From NCBI RefSeq assembly GCF_003665095.1, contig NZ_RCHV01000002.1, positions 6,142,501 through 6,206,500 on the forward strand: a DNA stretch of 64,000 bases, given 5' to 3'. Position numbers and translations under genes: made by a program. Below, piece by piece: positions 24,411 to 33,387 of the stretch. The number at the start of each line of letters is the position of its first letter. The first letter of the stretch is position 1. The notes beneath the pieces are model-generated. The model was not told the origin of the DNA. It did not search any database and saw only the letters and a program-made list of their open reading frames with translations. This stretch comes from Streptomyces sp. Z26 (GTDB lineage Bacteria; Actinomycetota; Actinomycetes; Streptomycetales; Streptomycetaceae).

Positions 24411-25103
24411 TCAGCCCAGCCGGTCGCCCGGGTCGTCCACGACCGCCTGGGCGGACGCGAGGAGCAGCGCGACGCCCACCGCACCCGGGTCGGGGACGCC
24501 CTCGGCCCGTTCCCCGAGGTAACTGGAGCGTCCGCGCCGGGCGCGCAGACGCGCGGTCCCGCGTACGCCGGTCCACGCGGCGTCGGCGGCCAGCGCCAGC
24601 GCCCGCCCCGGCGGGGTGCCGACCGGGGCGGCCCGCAGGGCCTCGGCCGCCGGGTGCAGCGCGTCGACGAGGGTCTTGTCGCCGGGCGCGGCGTCGCCCA
24701 CCCGGCGGATGGCCGCGAGCCCCTCCGCCACACCGGCGGTGAGCGCGGGCGTGGTGGCGCCCCCGGCGTCGGCCACGGCGGCGGCCAGCGACTGGAACAG
24801 CAGGCCGAACAGCGGCCCGCTGGTCCCGCCGACCTCGTCGAGGAACGCGGTGGCCGCCGCCTCCAGCGGCGCCGCCGGGTCCATCCCGGCCGCGGCACCC
24901 CCGGCGGTCGCCGCGCGCGCGGCGTCGAGGCGTCGCAGCGCGGAGTCCGCGCCGGTGCTGAGGTTGACGCCGAAGTCCCCGTCGCCCACCTCCTGGTCCA
25001 GGGCGGTCAGCCGCCCCTTGGCGGTACGGGTGGACTCCACGAAGCGGCGCATCCAGCCGTCGGTGGAGAACGCCTCGGGCGGCGTGTCGGTGGTCGTGCT
25101 CAT
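24411..25103 (-). CDS. dhaL: Dihydroxyacetone kinase subunit DhaL
   Basis: 230 residues, ATG 25103. The nucleotide/Mg-binding motif EVGDGDFGVNLSTG (three acidic positions) is near residue 38, with FLDEVGGTSGPLFGLLFQSLA and the late SSYLGERAEGVPDPGAVG loop that closes over ADP or ATP. DhaL transfers phosphate to dihydroxyacetone held by DhaK. It lies 65 bp downstream of dhaK and is probably co-transcribed. No DhaM phosphocarrier is present in the window, so the phosphate donor (ATP directly or a DhaM elsewhere) is unknown. Confidence 0.9.
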   Translation of the reverse strand: MSTTTDTPPEAFSTDGWMRRFVESTRTAKGRLTALDQEVGDGDFGVNLSTGADSALRRLDAARAATAGGAAAGMDPAAPLEAAATAFLDEVGGTSGPLFGLLFQSLAAAVADAGGATTPALTAGVAEGLAAIRRVGDAAPGDKTLVDALHPAAEALRAAPVGTPPGRALALAADAAWTGVRGTARLRARRGRSSYLGERAEGVPDPGAVGVALLLASAQAVVDDPGDRLG

Positions 25104-25168
25104 GCGGTGCCTCCCGTGCTCAGGGCAACTCGTCCGGTCACGCGTACGGCGCCGTCCCCGCCGCCGTC

Positions 25169-26167
25169 TCACCAGTGCAGGGCGGCCGTCCGTACCGGAG
25201 CGTCGTACAGGCGCAGCGTCCGGTCGTCGGCGGCGAGCAGGGTGAGGGAGAAGCCGCGCATGTCGAGCGCGGTCACGTACTCCCCGACCAGGGAGCGGGC
25301 GGGCTCGACGCCGCGCCGGTCGAGGAGGGCGCACAGCTGCGCGTGGACGGCGTACAGCTCCAGGGGGGTGACGGCCCCCAGACCGTTGACCAGGACGATC
25401 ACGGGGGAGCCCGGCGCGGGCGCGACCGCGTCCAGGAGCGCCGTGGCCATCCGCTCCACGAGGGGGCCCAGCGGCTCGCGCGGGACGGTCTTCGGGGCGC
25501 GTTCGCCGTGGATGCCGACGCCGTACTCCAGCTCCTCCGGGTCGAGGACGAACGCGGGACGGCCGGTCGTGGGCGCGGTGTGCGCGGCGGAGGCGACGGC
25601 GAGCGTACGGCAGCGCGCGGCGAGGCGGGTGCCCAGCTCCTGAAGCTCCGCGAGACCCAGGCCGGTGTCGGCCGCCGCGCCGAGCAGCTTCTCGACCAGA
25701 ACGGTGCCGCCGGTGCCCCGCCGTCCCGCGACGATGTCCGCGGAGTCGGTCGCGAGGTCGTCGTCGACCAGGACGCGGGCGCAGGGGACGCCGCGGTGGG
25801 CGAGGCGTTCGGCGGCGATGCCGAAGTTGATGCGGTCGCCGGTGTAGTTCTTCACCACGTGCAGCACGCCTTCGGCCCGCGCCGCGGCGAGGGAGCCCTC
25901 GTACACCTGCCGGTTGTGCGGGGAGGCGAAGACGAGCCCCGGGCAGGCGGCGTCGAGCATGCCGCGTCCGACGTACCCGGAGTGCAGCGGCTCGTGCCCC
26001 GATCCGCCGCCCGACAGCAGGCCGACCCGGCGGGTGGGCGCCGGGTCGCGGGCCAGGAGGAAGCCGTGGTCGGGGTCGAGGGTGAGCAGGTCCGCGTGCG
26101 TACGGGCGAAACCCCTGAGGGCGTCCGGCACGAGCGAGCCGTCGCCGTTCTCGAAATACGCTGCCAT
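25169..26167 (-). CDS. dhaK: Dihydroxyacetone kinase subunit DhaK
   Basis: 332 residues, ATG 26167 behind GGAGGACC. SGGGSGHEPLHSGYVGRGMLDAACPG near residue 50 and YTGDRINFGIAAE are the substrate-pocket segments. GVGIHGERAP carries the histidine that binds dihydroxyacetone as a hemiaminal in the family. The length matches PTS-type DhaK subunits rather than fused single-chain kinases. With DhaL it would phosphorylate dihydroxyacetone or a related short ketose in the cytoplasm. Confidence 0.92.
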   Translation of the reverse strand: MAAYFENGDGSLVPDALRGFARTHADLLTLDPDHGFLLARDPAPTRRVGLLSGGGSGHEPLHSGYVGRGMLDAACPGLVFASPHNRQVYEGSLAAARAEGVLHVVKNYTGDRINFGIAAERLAHRGVPCARVLVDDDLATDSADIVAGRRGTGGTVLVEKLLGAAADTGLGLAELQELGTRLAARCRTLAVASAAHTAPTTGRPAFVLDPEELEYGVGIHGERAPKTVPREPLGPLVERMATALLDAVAPAPGSPVIVLVNGLGAVTPLELYAVHAQLCALLDRRGVEPARSLVGEYVTALDMRGFSLTLLAADDRTLRLYDAPVRTAALHW

Positions 26168-26634
26168 CCAGGTCCTCCGTCGTCGGGGGCCGCGAGCGGC
26201 CGAACCGGACCCTCCCGCCGAGATGGTTAACATGCTGCGTCCCCGGCCGTCGCGCGGCAATTCACGGGACGGTCGGTCATTCATTCGTACGATCGGCACG
26301 GCCGGGGCGCGCCGCCGTGTCAGCCGCGCCCGGTGGGGCGGACGTTCCGGCTGGGGACGCTGGGGTTCGGCCGCGTGGCCGGGATCAGTCGCCGGTCGTA
26401 CGTGTACGGGCGCCGTTCCGTGATCACCCGACGGGCCGGGTGGGTGTCACGTCCCCGAAGCGCCGTCCACCGTCTTCCGTGACGCGGACGGACGACTTCC
26501 CGGGCGGACGCCCACCCCGGGGTGCGCCCGCTCCGCGCCCCGCCCGTCGACACCCCGTCGACCTCCCGCCGGGGCTTGCCGGGGCCAGCCGGGCTCCGTC
26601 GAGCCGACCGTCCGCCGCGAAGGAGGCAGTGCCG
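26168..26634. other. 467-bp divergent region between dhaK and the PAP2 gene
   Basis: I see no supportable gene here. The first 140 bp, next to dhaK, are relatively AT-rich (GGTTAAC at 26226-26232, CATTCATTCGTACG near 26280) and probably hold the dhaKL promoter. The rest is GC-rich. AAGGAGG at 26620-26626 is the ribosome-binding site of the PAP2 gene. Confidence 0.6.
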
Positions 26635-27489
26635 ATGGCGTCCCCGCGCCGCGCAGCACCACCGTCCCCACCGATTCCGTCGCCCTCACCGTCCCCGCCG
26701 TCCGCCGCGTCGCGGCACCGTCCCGCGCGCCGCGCGCCCGGCCCGGAGCCCGTCGCGGCGACCGTCGGCCACCACCGCGTGCCCGCCGCGCCACCCCGGC
26801 GCCGGTCCCACGCCGCGCACTGGTGCCTGCTCACCACCGGCCTCGGCGTGCTGCTGACCGTCGTGGTGCTGGCCACCGGCGGCGGACAGCTGCCCCTCGA
26901 CGCCGGACTCCACCGTCTCGCCGTGGAACACCGCCCCGGCGCGCTCGCCACCACGCTGCGCGGGGTGACGGAGACCGCGACCGGCCTCGCCCCGTACGTG
27001 GTGGCCCTCGCCGCCGGAGCGTACGCCGCGCCCGCGCTCGACGCCGGGACCCGGCGCCGTACGCTGCAAGTCGCCCTGTGGGCCGCCCTGTTCGCCCAGT
27101 GGCTGGCGCTCGGGCGCGCCCTGCGCATCGGCCTCATGACGGCCGTCGACCGGCCGCGGCCCCCGGCGGAGGACTGGCTCGCGCACGCCTCGCGCTGGGC
27201 GTTCCCCTCCGGGCACACGACCACCGCGACCATCACCGCGGGCCTCGTCGTCCTCGCGCTCCTCGCCCGCCGCCCACCCGCGTACCGGCTGTGGGCGGCC
27301 CTCGCCGTGGCCTGGGCCGCCGCGGTCGGCGTCAGCCGCGTGGGGCTGGGCGTGCACTGGACCAGCGACGTGGTCGCCGCCTGGTGCTACGCCTCGGCCT
27401 GGACGCTCCTCGCCGCGCTGATCGCCACGCGCACGGCCGCGGTGCCCACCCGTACGCGAACCGGCCCGCGTACGCCCTCCCCGCCGTAG
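26635..27489 (+). CDS. PAP2-family membrane phosphatase
   Basis: 284 residues, ATG 26635 behind AAGGAGG. A Pro/Ser-rich cytoplasmic N-terminus of about 60 residues precedes some six membrane segments. The three catalytic motifs are present: a basic VDRPRPP, FPSGHTTTATI with the acid/base His, and SRVGLGVHWTSDVVA with the nucleophile His (SR-x5-H-x3-D). Such enzymes dephosphorylate lipid phosphates such as phosphatidic acid or undecaprenyl pyrophosphate at the outer membrane face. The N-terminal extension is unusually low-complexity. It converges on the protease gene across a strong terminator. Confidence 0.87.
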   Translation: MASPRRAAPPSPPIPSPSPSPPSAASRHRPARRAPGPEPVAATVGHHRVPAAPPRRRSHAAHWCLLTTGLGVLLTVVVLATGGGQLPLDAGLHRLAVEHRPGALATTLRGVTETATGLAPYVVALAAGAYAAPALDAGTRRRTLQVALWAALFAQWLALGRALRIGLMTAVDRPRPPAEDWLAHASRWAFPSGHTTTATITAGLVVLALLARRPPAYRLWAALAVAWAAAVGVSRVGLGVHWTSDVVAAWCYASAWTLLAALIATRTAAVPTRTRTGPRTPSPP

Positions 27490-27542
27490 CCCCCGCCCGG
27501 CCCCGCACGCGACGGCTCGGGCCGGGAGCTTCCGGAACGCGC

Positions 27543-27576
27543 GCCGCCCCCGCCCGGCGGACCGGGCGGGGGCGGC
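27543..27576. terminator. Bidirectional terminator hairpin
   Basis: A perfect 15-bp stem (27543-27557 with 27562-27576) with a CGGA loop, between the convergent PAP2 and protease genes. All-GC stem, no T-tract. Confidence 0.88.
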
Positions 27577-27590
27577 GTTCGGAGCGGGAC

Positions 27591-28481
27591 TCAGATGATG
27601 CTCACGCCGTAGGCGCTCAGCGCCTCGGTGACGGGCTGGAAGAACGTGGTGCCGCCGGAGGAGCAGTTGCCGCTGCCGCCGGAGGTCAGGCCGAGCGCGG
27701 TGCTGCCGGAGAAGAGGGCGCCACCGCTGTCGCCGGGCTCGGCGCAGACGGTGGTCTGGATCAGGCCGTCGACGATGCCGTCGGCACCGTAGTTGACGGA
27801 GACGTTGAGGCCGGTGACGGACCCGCCGTGCACGCCGGTGGTGCTGCCGCTGCGCGTGACGGACTGGCCGACCGAGGCGTCCGCGGCGCCGTCGATCTCC
27901 TGGTAGGTGCCGTCGTAGAGGGAGACGCGACCGTCGGCGGCGCCACCGTCGGAGTGCTGGATGATGCCGTAGTCGTTGCCGGGGAAGCTGGACCCGGCGG
28001 TGGTGCCGATGGACCAGGAGCTGCCGATGTTGGTGCAGTGACCGGCGGTCAGCGCGAACTTGGTGCCCGCGCCGTCCTGGACGTTGAAGCCGAGGGAGCA
28101 CCGGGCCCCACCCGTGGTGATGGCCTCGCCACCGGCGATGAGCTTGGAGAACTTGCCCGGGGTGTGCTTCACCTCGAGAGCGTCGGCGTTCACGCCGGCC
28201 TCGCTCTTGAGCTTGGCGATCTCGGCCTTGCTGACCGTGCTGTCCACGGTGACGACGACCTTGCCCGACGCGGCGTCGACGTACCACGCGCTGCCGCCGA
28301 CGTCGGCGTTGAGCACGGAGTCGGCCGTCCGGTTCAGCTCGGCGGCGCTGAACGTCTTCGGGGCGGGCTGGGCCGACGCGCTGGCGGCGGGGACGGCCAT
28401 GGCCGCGGTGGCCGCGAGACCGGTGGCGACGGCGATGAGGCGTGCCCGTCTCGCGAGGGTGTGGGAGGTGGAGAGTCGCAC
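27591..28481 (-). CDS. Secreted chymotrypsin-like serine protease, streptogrisin type (S1E)
   Basis: 296 residues from GTG 28481, chosen because GGAGG lies 8 nt before it. A signal peptide of about 38 residues (ASA-SA end) is followed by a propeptide of about 75 residues and the mature domain starting near IAGGEAITTGG. The catalytic triad is His in ALTAGHC, Asp in GNDYGIIQ and Ser in EPGDSGGALFSG. Cysteines pair as in streptogrisins A/B, and the end TTFFQPVTEALSAYGVSII matches them closely. Exported by Sec and self-matured by cleavage of the propeptide. Single gene with its own long upstream region, likely growth-phase controlled. Confidence 0.95.
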   Translation of the reverse strand: MRLSTSHTLARRARLIAVATGLAATAAMAVPAASASAQPAPKTFSAAELNRTADSVLNADVGGSAWYVDAASGKVVVTVDSTVSKAEIAKLKSEAGVNADALEVKHTPGKFSKLIAGGEAITTGGARCSLGFNVQDGAGTKFALTAGHCTNIGSSWSIGTTAGSSFPGNDYGIIQHSDGGAADGRVSLYDGTYQEIDGAADASVGQSVTRSGSTTGVHGGSVTGLNVSVNYGADGIVDGLIQTTVCAEPGDSGGALFSGSTALGLTSGGSGNCSSGGTTFFQPVTEALSAYGVSII

Positions 28482-29427
28482 TGTAGTCCTCCAGTTTGTG
28501 GGGAACCGGGGGGCGTTGGGTGGACGCCCCACGACAAGTCGTCAGAAATACGCCCTATCGATGGCGTGTCCCTGACATCTGCGCCAATGCTGGTCAGCAC
28601 GGCGCGTCTGCGCAAGACCCCCGGACGGAACTGCCGACGAGCGACATGCGGAAGAACGGGCCGAAGCGCGGGGTGACCTGTGCTGACGGTGTTTCAGGAG
28701 AGCCGGTGCCGAGTCGGCACGAGTCCGGACGCGACCGCTCGCACCTGACCACCTGTGGCGGTCACGCGTGGCGGCCTCCTGCCTGGGGCGCTCCGGATAC
28801 CGCACGAGCGCCGCGCCCGGAGTCGCGGACCCCGACTCCGCCACCCGGGGGCCGCCGCCGTCCTGTGCCTGATCTCGTGCGCGTGCCCGAGAACCCGTAG
28901 CCCGGGACACGAAACCGGTGAAGCGTCTCGACCTCGGATGCCTCGAAACGCGTTCTGGCGTTACGGAGCCGGAATTCTCGTGGATTCAGGGTGTCGAGGC
29001 ATTCGGAGACCCGGATTTCCCTTGGCGGTGGGGCCTGTCGTCGGTGAAGTGGGACGGTGCCCTAGGGATTGTCGGGGAGGTCGGCGGGAGTCCTGTCGTC
29101 ACCGCGATCGAGGAGTCGGCGCCGGTGACGGGCCGTACGCCGGGACGCCTGACCGGGTGCCCGTGCCGGTGGGTGTCCGTGCGCGGTGCGGGTGGCGGTG
29201 ATCCTTTCCCACGGCGTTTCGCGGAACTGGAGTTCGGCGTCCGGAAGTGGGATCGAAGCGTTCCGAATTCCTTCTTCCAATGGAGGTGTGGATGTGTGCC
29301 TAGTGTGAAGCTCGCGTGTTCGTGTGATCTCCGTGTGCCGTGCAACCTGTGCCGACATGTCCGGTGATCTCCACCGCGACTGAATTCTCTCTCCCCCGTC
29401 GGGCGCGAAGGAGTTAACTTCTTCGAT
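28482..29427. other. 946-bp intergenic region before the lasso-cluster kinase
   Basis: I see no supportable gene. It contains the minus-strand promoter of the protease (first about 150 bp), a palindrome CCCTAGGG at 29060-29067, and lower-GC DNA from about 28910 to 29427 leading to the near-palindrome at 29406-29425. Short open frames in it lack codon bias. Confidence 0.6.
29406..29425. promoter_or_regulatory. 20-bp near-palindrome covering the kinase ribosome-binding site
   Basis: CGAAGGAGTTAACTTCTTCG is symmetric except for one mismatched pair and sits directly before the ATG at 29428. Its left arm contains GAAGGAG, the only visible ribosome-binding site. In RNA the arms would pair and hide it; in DNA it would suit a dimeric regulator. 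AT content is high for this genome. Confidence 0.6.
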
Positions 29428-30360
29428 ATGAGACAACAACGGGGGAGTAGGAATCCGGTATGGAGGCAGAAACGAGACGATGTAGGGGGCGGGGAGCTGA
29501 CGGCGGCGTTACCCGGGCGTTCGGGAGCGGTCGTTCTGCTCGCCGCCTTCCCGGCGGCGCTGGGCGCGCTCGGCGTCCTGCCGCGCCCCTCGGGGCTGGA
29601 GCCGGTCGTCACGGCGTCCTTGGTGCTGTGCGTCCTGGCACTCGCGGGGCAGACGTGGGGCAGGCTCCCGCGACGGCACCCGGCGCCCGCCGGGGCCGCG
29701 GACCGGGACGTACCCGGGTTCGCCGAACGGCTCGTCTCCGCGCGGGAGGACGAGCGGCGTCGGCTCCGCGTCGACCTCCACGACAGCCTCGGCCCGTCGC
29801 TGGCCGGCATCAGGCTCCGCCTCGACGTCGCGGCCGAGCGCGTGGCCCAGCCCGCCACCCGGCAGCTCATCCTCGACGCCGCGGCCGAGACCTCCCGCAC
29901 CGTCGACGACATCCGGCGGGTCATCGACGACCTCGGCCCGCCCGACCTGGAGAGCGACGGCCTGGAGGGGGCCCTGCTCCGGCTGGTGCGCCGCGCCGGT
30001 GTGGCCGGGAAGCTCGACGTCCACGCCGAACTGCCGCCCACCGGACCGGTGTCCGGCCTGTCCCTCGCCACCGAACTGGCCGCGCTCCGCATCGCCGGTG
30101 AGGCCGTGACGAACGTCGTACGGCACGCGCGCGCCAGCACCACGACCGTACGGCTGACCGAGTACGCCGACCGGATCACGCTGGAGGTGACCGACGACGG
30201 GACCGCCCCGCCCCGCGGCATGTTCCGGCGGCGCGGCCTCGGCCTCGCGTCCATGGCCCGCCGGGCCGAGGACGTGGGCGGTCGCTGCGAGGTGCTGCCC
30301 CGCCCCGACGGCGGTTCCGGGACCCTCGTGCGCGTGTCCCTGCCCCGGAGCGGAGCATGA
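29428..30360 (+). CDS. Sensor histidine kinase (HisKA_3/NarL type) at the head of the lasso cluster
   Basis: 310 residues, ATG 29428. Two membrane segments (about residues 31-50 and 59-76) leave almost no extracellular loop, suggesting it senses something within the membrane. The phosphoacceptor block is RVDLHDSLGPSLAGIRLRL (His near residue 115). The ATPase part has ALRIAGEAVTNVVRHARA (N box), EVTDDGTAP and RGLGLASMARRAEDVGG. Its stop overlaps the start of the response regulator by 4 bp, so the two form one system. Likely input: cell-envelope stress or the peptide itself. Confidence 0.9.
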   Translation: MRQQRGSRNPVWRQKRDDVGGGELTAALPGRSGAVVLLAAFPAALGALGVLPRPSGLEPVVTASLVLCVLALAGQTWGRLPRRHPAPAGAADRDVPGFAERLVSAREDERRRLRVDLHDSLGPSLAGIRLRLDVAAERVAQPATRQLILDAAAETSRTVDDIRRVIDDLGPPDLESDGLEGALLRLVRRAGVAGKLDVHAELPPTGPVSGLSLATELAALRIAGEAVTNVVRHARASTTTVRLTEYADRITLEVTDDGTAPPRGMFRRRGLGLASMARRAEDVGGRCEVLPRPDGGSGTLVRVSLPRSGA

Positions 30361-31019
30361 CCATCCGTGTGTTCGTGGTGGACGACCACCCACTGTTCCG
30401 GGCGGGCGTACGACTGGCGACCCAGGACGTCGAGGACATCGAGGTGGTGGGCGAGGCGGACAGCGCGGAGGAGGCCGTGCGGGCCGTCGTGCACGAACGG
30501 ATCGGGGTCGACGTGGTGTTGATGGACGTGCAGATGCCGGGCGTGTCCGGTGTCTCCGCCGCCGCCGCCATCGTGGCGGCCCCGCCGCCGGGTGCCGAGG
30601 CGCCGCGCGTCCTGATGATGTCGGTGTCGGACGACGACGACCTGGTCGTCGCCGCGCTCCGGGCCGGTGCCCACGGCTATCTGGTCAAGGGCGCGCCACG
30701 GGCCGAGCTCCTCGGCGCCCTGCGTACGGTCGCCCAGCGCAGCGCCGTCTTCGGGCCGACGGTGGCGGCGCGCATGAGCGGCTACTTCTCCGCCGTCCAC
30801 GAGACGTCCGGGCGGGCCGCGTTCCCACAACTCACCGAGCGCGAACGGGAGATCCTCAGCCTCATCGCCCGTGGCTACCCCAACCGCCGGATCGCCCGCG
30901 AACTGGTCCTCGCGGAGAAGACCGTGCGCAACCACGTCTCGCACGTCTTCGCCAAGCTCCAGGTGGAGGACCGGGCGAGCGCCGTGGTGCGGGCCAGGGA
31001 CGCCGGTCTCGGCGTCTGA
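30357..31019 (+). CDS. LuxR/NarL-family response regulator
   Basis: 220 residues, ATG 30357 overlapping the kinase stop. The receiver domain has VVDDHPLF with the acidic pair and the phosphoacceptor in DVVLMDVQMPG near residue 55, then a Lys in GYLVKGAPRAEL. The C-terminal HTH (FPQLTEREREILSLIARGYPNRRIARELVLAEKTVRNHVSHVFAKL) is the LuxR type. Partner of the kinase upstream. The first lasso promoter begins 47 bp after its stop, so the pair lies immediately upstream of the biosynthetic genes. Confidence 0.92.
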   Translation: MTIRVFVVDDHPLFRAGVRLATQDVEDIEVVGEADSAEEAVRAVVHERIGVDVVLMDVQMPGVSGVSAAAAIVAAPPPGAEAPRVLMMSVSDDDDLVVAALRAGAHGYLVKGAPRAELLGALRTVAQRSAVFGPTVAARMSGYFSAVHETSGRAAFPQLTEREREILSLIARGYPNRRIARELVLAEKTVRNHVSHVFAKLQVEDRASAVVRARDAGLGV

Positions 31020-31065
31020 CGCCCGGGTCCGGCCCGGCCGGAGCGGGACCCGAACGGGCCCTTGG

Positions 31066-31100
31066 CCCCGGGAGCCCGGGACGACGGGAGCCCTACGTTG
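31066..31100 (+). promoter_or_regulatory. SARP-type promoter box P1, before lasso precursor 1
   Basis: Three 8-bp repeats, CCCCGGGA (31066-31073), GCCCGGGA (31074-31081) and CGACGGGA (31082-31089), are followed by 2 bp and CCTACGTTG (31092-31100), whose TACGTT serves as -10. There is no -35 box; the repeats occupy its place as in SARP-activated promoters. The same layout recurs at 33278-33312, 45514-45548 (minus strand) and 45592-45626. Expected leader to the precursor ATG: about 78 nt. Confidence 0.82.
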
Positions 31101-31183
31101 GCGGGGCGAACGCCGGGCGGGCCGGTGGAGAGCAACGGCGGCCCGCCCGGACCCAACTCCGGAGGTGAAGGACGGTGAAGGAC

Positions 31184-31306
31184 ATGACCACGTACGAGGA
31201 GTACGAGACGCCCGAGCTTGTCGAGGTCGGCGAGTTCTCGGAGCTGACGCTCGGCTGGGACAACCAGTGCACCGACTGGTTCGGTGGTGGCGCCTGGGTC
31301 TGCTGA
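31184..31306 (+). CDS. Lasso peptide precursor 1 (class A gene)
   Basis: 40 residues from ATG 31184 (GTG 31175 is in frame but less well placed), with GGTGAAGG ahead. The leader contains YETPELVEVGEF, matching YxxPxLxxxGxF that lasso RRE proteins bind, and ends T-L, with Thr at position -2 of the cut. The predicted core is GWDNQCTDWFGGGAWVC (17 residues). Gly1 would be joined to Asp8, with Cys6 in the ring and Cys17 at the end forming a disulfide, i.e. class III topology as in BI-32169. Cutting one residue earlier (Leu1) would give a Leu1-Asp9 ring. It shares C-x-DWFGG-x-AW-x-C with precursor 2. Confidence 0.92.
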   Translation: MTTYEEYETPELVEVGEFSELTLGWDNQCTDWFGGGAWVC

Positions 31307-31357
31307 CCCGGCCCCGAACGTCGCATCGCACCAGGACCGCGCGGCGGCCCGCACCAC

Positions 31358-31394
31358 CCGGTGGCGGTGGAGGGACCCCCTCCACCGCCACCGG
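31358..31394 (+). terminator. 17-bp hairpin after lasso precursor 1
   Basis: A perfect 17-bp stem (31358-31374 with 31378-31394) with a 3-nt loop lies 51 bp after the precursor stop and 100 bp before the ABC gene. It could act as a partial terminator or 3' stabiliser, giving more precursor mRNA than transporter mRNA. Confidence 0.8.
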
Positions 31395-31496
31395 CGCGTC
31401 TGCCGGGACGGCCCGGACGGCGCGCGGCGTTCAGCCCCGGGGATGACATTCCCCGGCCCGATGTGCCCGGCGCGGGCCCGCGCCAGGGTGGTCGGC

Positions 31497-32429
31497 ATGA
31501 TCGAGGTACAGCAACTCACCAAGCGGTACGGGCCGACCCTGGCCGTCGACGGACTGTCGTTCACCGTCGAACCCGGCCGGGTGACCGGCTTCCTGGGGCC
31601 CAACGGCGCGGGCAAGTCCACCACGATGCGCACCATGATCGGGCTCGACCGCCCGACCTCCGGTCGCGTCCTCATCGACGGCGGACCGTACGCGCGACTG
31701 CGCCATCCGCTGCGCCAGGTCGGCGCGTTGCTGGAGGCCGGGGCGCTGCACGGCGGCCGGACGGCCCGCGCGCACCTGCTGGGTCTCGCCCGCAGCAACC
31801 GCATCCCCGTACGGCGCGTGGACGAGGTGCTGGACGTGGTCGGCCTCACCGGCGTGGCCGACCGGCGCACCCAGGGCTTCTCCCTCGGCATGACCCAGCG
31901 GCTCGGCGTCGCCTCCGCGCTCCTCGGGGACCCGCCCGTGCTGCTGATGGACGAGCCCGTCAACGGGCTCGACCCCGAGGGCATCCTGTGGATCCGCGGC
32001 CTGATGAAGCGGCTCGCGGCCGAGGGCCGCACCGTCTTCGTCTCCAGCCACCTGATGAGCGAGATGGCGCTCACCGCCGAGCACCTCATCGTCATCGGAC
32101 GCGGTCGGCTGCTCGCGGACACCTCGGTCGAGCAGTTCGTCGCCCGCAACTCCCGCGCCTACGTACTGGTCCGCAGCCCCGAGCCGGAGCGGATGCGCGC
32201 CGTGCTCGCCGAGGCCGGGGTGCACACCGACGACGGCCCCGACGGCACCCTCGAGGCCGTCGGCGCCTCCACCGAGACCGTGGGCGGACTCGCCGCGCGG
32301 CACGGGGTCACCGTCTACGAGATCAGCCCACGTACCGCCTCCCTGGAGGACGCCTTCATGCAGCTCACGGCCACCGCCGCCGACCACCGCGCGGACCAGG
32401 GCGCCGACGAGGGGGTGCGTCGACCGTGA
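31497..32429 (+). CDS. ABC transporter ATP-binding protein (lasso cluster, first exporter)
   Basis: 310 residues, ATG 31497 (GTG 31488 possible). Walker A is GPNGAGKST near residue 38, the signature FSLGMTQRL, Walker B VLLMDEPVNGLDPEG and the switch His in SSHLMSE. The C-terminal 80 residues are an accessory domain, as in drug/bacteriocin ABC-2 exporters. It overlaps the permease gene by 4 bp. It lies between the two precursor genes and probably exports or gives immunity to precursor-1 product; a second exporter follows the biosynthetic genes. Confidence 0.92.
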   Translation: MIEVQQLTKRYGPTLAVDGLSFTVEPGRVTGFLGPNGAGKSTTMRTMIGLDRPTSGRVLIDGGPYARLRHPLRQVGALLEAGALHGGRTARAHLLGLARSNRIPVRRVDEVLDVVGLTGVADRRTQGFSLGMTQRLGVASALLGDPPVLLMDEPVNGLDPEGILWIRGLMKRLAAEGRTVFVSSHLMSEMALTAEHLIVIGRGRLLADTSVEQFVARNSRAYVLVRSPEPERMRAVLAEAGVHTDDGPDGTLEAVGASTETVGGLAARHGVTVYEISPRTASLEDAFMQLTATAADHRADQGADEGVRRP

Positions 32430-33196
32430 CCGACACCCGCGCGGCCGTCGCGTTCGAGTGGACCAAGATCCGCAGTGTGCGCTCCTCCCTGTGGAGCCTG
32501 GCGCTGTGCCTCCTCACCAGCGTCCTGATCGCCCTCCTCTTCGGCTGGGTGCTGCGCGGCGCGTACGACGACATGAGCCCGCAGAGCAAGGCCGAATTCG
32601 ACCCCGTCGGCTCCGGCTTCAACGGGCTGCGGCTCGGCATGATCTCCCTGGTCGTCTTCGGGGTGCTCGCCGTCACCGGCGAGTACAGCAGCGGCACCGT
32701 CCACAGCTCGCTGGCCGCCGTACCGAGGCGCGGCGTCCTCTACGCGGCGAAGGTGCTCACCGGCACCGCCATCGCGTTCGTGACCTCGGTCGTGGTCGTG
32801 TTCGTCACCTTCTTCGCCGCCCAGACCGCGATCGGTGACGCGCACAACGCCGCGCTCACCGACGACGGGGTGGCCCGGTCCGTCATCGGTTCGATCCTCT
32901 ACATGACCCTGCTGTGCGCCTTCTCCATGGGCCTCGCCACGGTGCTGCGCAACCCCGCGCTCACCCTGGGCATCCTCGTACCGCTGTTCTTCATGGTCTC
33001 CGAGGTGCTCAACAACCTCCCCGGGGTCAAGAAGGTGGCCCAGTTCCTGCCCGACGCGGCGGGCGGCGTCATCATGCGCCGCGAACCCCAGGAGCACATG
33101 GTCCTCACCGCCTGGAGCGGGATGGCGGTGCTCGGCGTCTGGGTCGCGCTGGCGCTGCTCGGCGGCTATCTCGCGCTGACCCGCCGCGACGCCTGA
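32426..33196 (+). CDS. ABC-2-type permease (lasso cluster, first exporter)
   Basis: 256 residues from GTG 32426, coupled to the ATPase by GTGA. Six membrane segments with a long loop after the first (YDDMSPQSKAEFDPVGSGFNG). GEYSSGTVHSSLAAVPRRG is the coupling-helix region of ABC-2 permeases in bacteriocin/antibiotic immunity systems. It would form a homodimer in the plasma membrane driven by the 31497-32429 ATPase. Substrate inferred from position. Confidence 0.88.
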   Translation: MTDTRAAVAFEWTKIRSVRSSLWSLALCLLTSVLIALLFGWVLRGAYDDMSPQSKAEFDPVGSGFNGLRLGMISLVVFGVLAVTGEYSSGTVHSSLAAVPRRGVLYAAKVLTGTAIAFVTSVVVVFVTFFAAQTAIGDAHNAALTDDGVARSVIGSILYMTLLCAFSMGLATVLRNPALTLGILVPLFFMVSEVLNNLPGVKKVAQFLPDAAGGVIMRREPQEHMVLTAWSGMAVLGVWVALALLGGYLALTRRDA

Positions 33197-33277
33197 CCCG
33201 CCGTCACGCCTCAACGGGCGTGCGCCGCGGAGCCGGAGGGCGGCCGGGCGGAGGACGGGACGGGGACGGGACGCCGC

Positions 33278-33312
33278 GCCCAGGAGCCCGGGACGGCGGG
33301 CTGCCTACGTTG
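33278..33312 (+). promoter_or_regulatory. SARP-type promoter box P2, before lasso precursor 2
   Basis: GCCCAGGA (33278-33285), GCCCGGGA (33286-33293), CGGCGGGC (33294-33301), 2 bp, CCTACGTTG (33304-33312; -10 TACGTT at 33306-33311). Spacing is identical to P1. Expected leader to the ATG at 33388: about 70 nt. Confidence 0.82.
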
Positions 33313-33387
33313 TGCGGGACCAGGGGCACGACCGCGGGCCGCAGCTCCGCGGCCGTACCCCAACCGTCTGAGAGAGGGAGGACGCGC

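Noticed and set aside
28755..29201. Possible short gene before the lasso kinase
   Set aside because: Poor codon bias and no recognisable sequence; treated as regulatory DNA.
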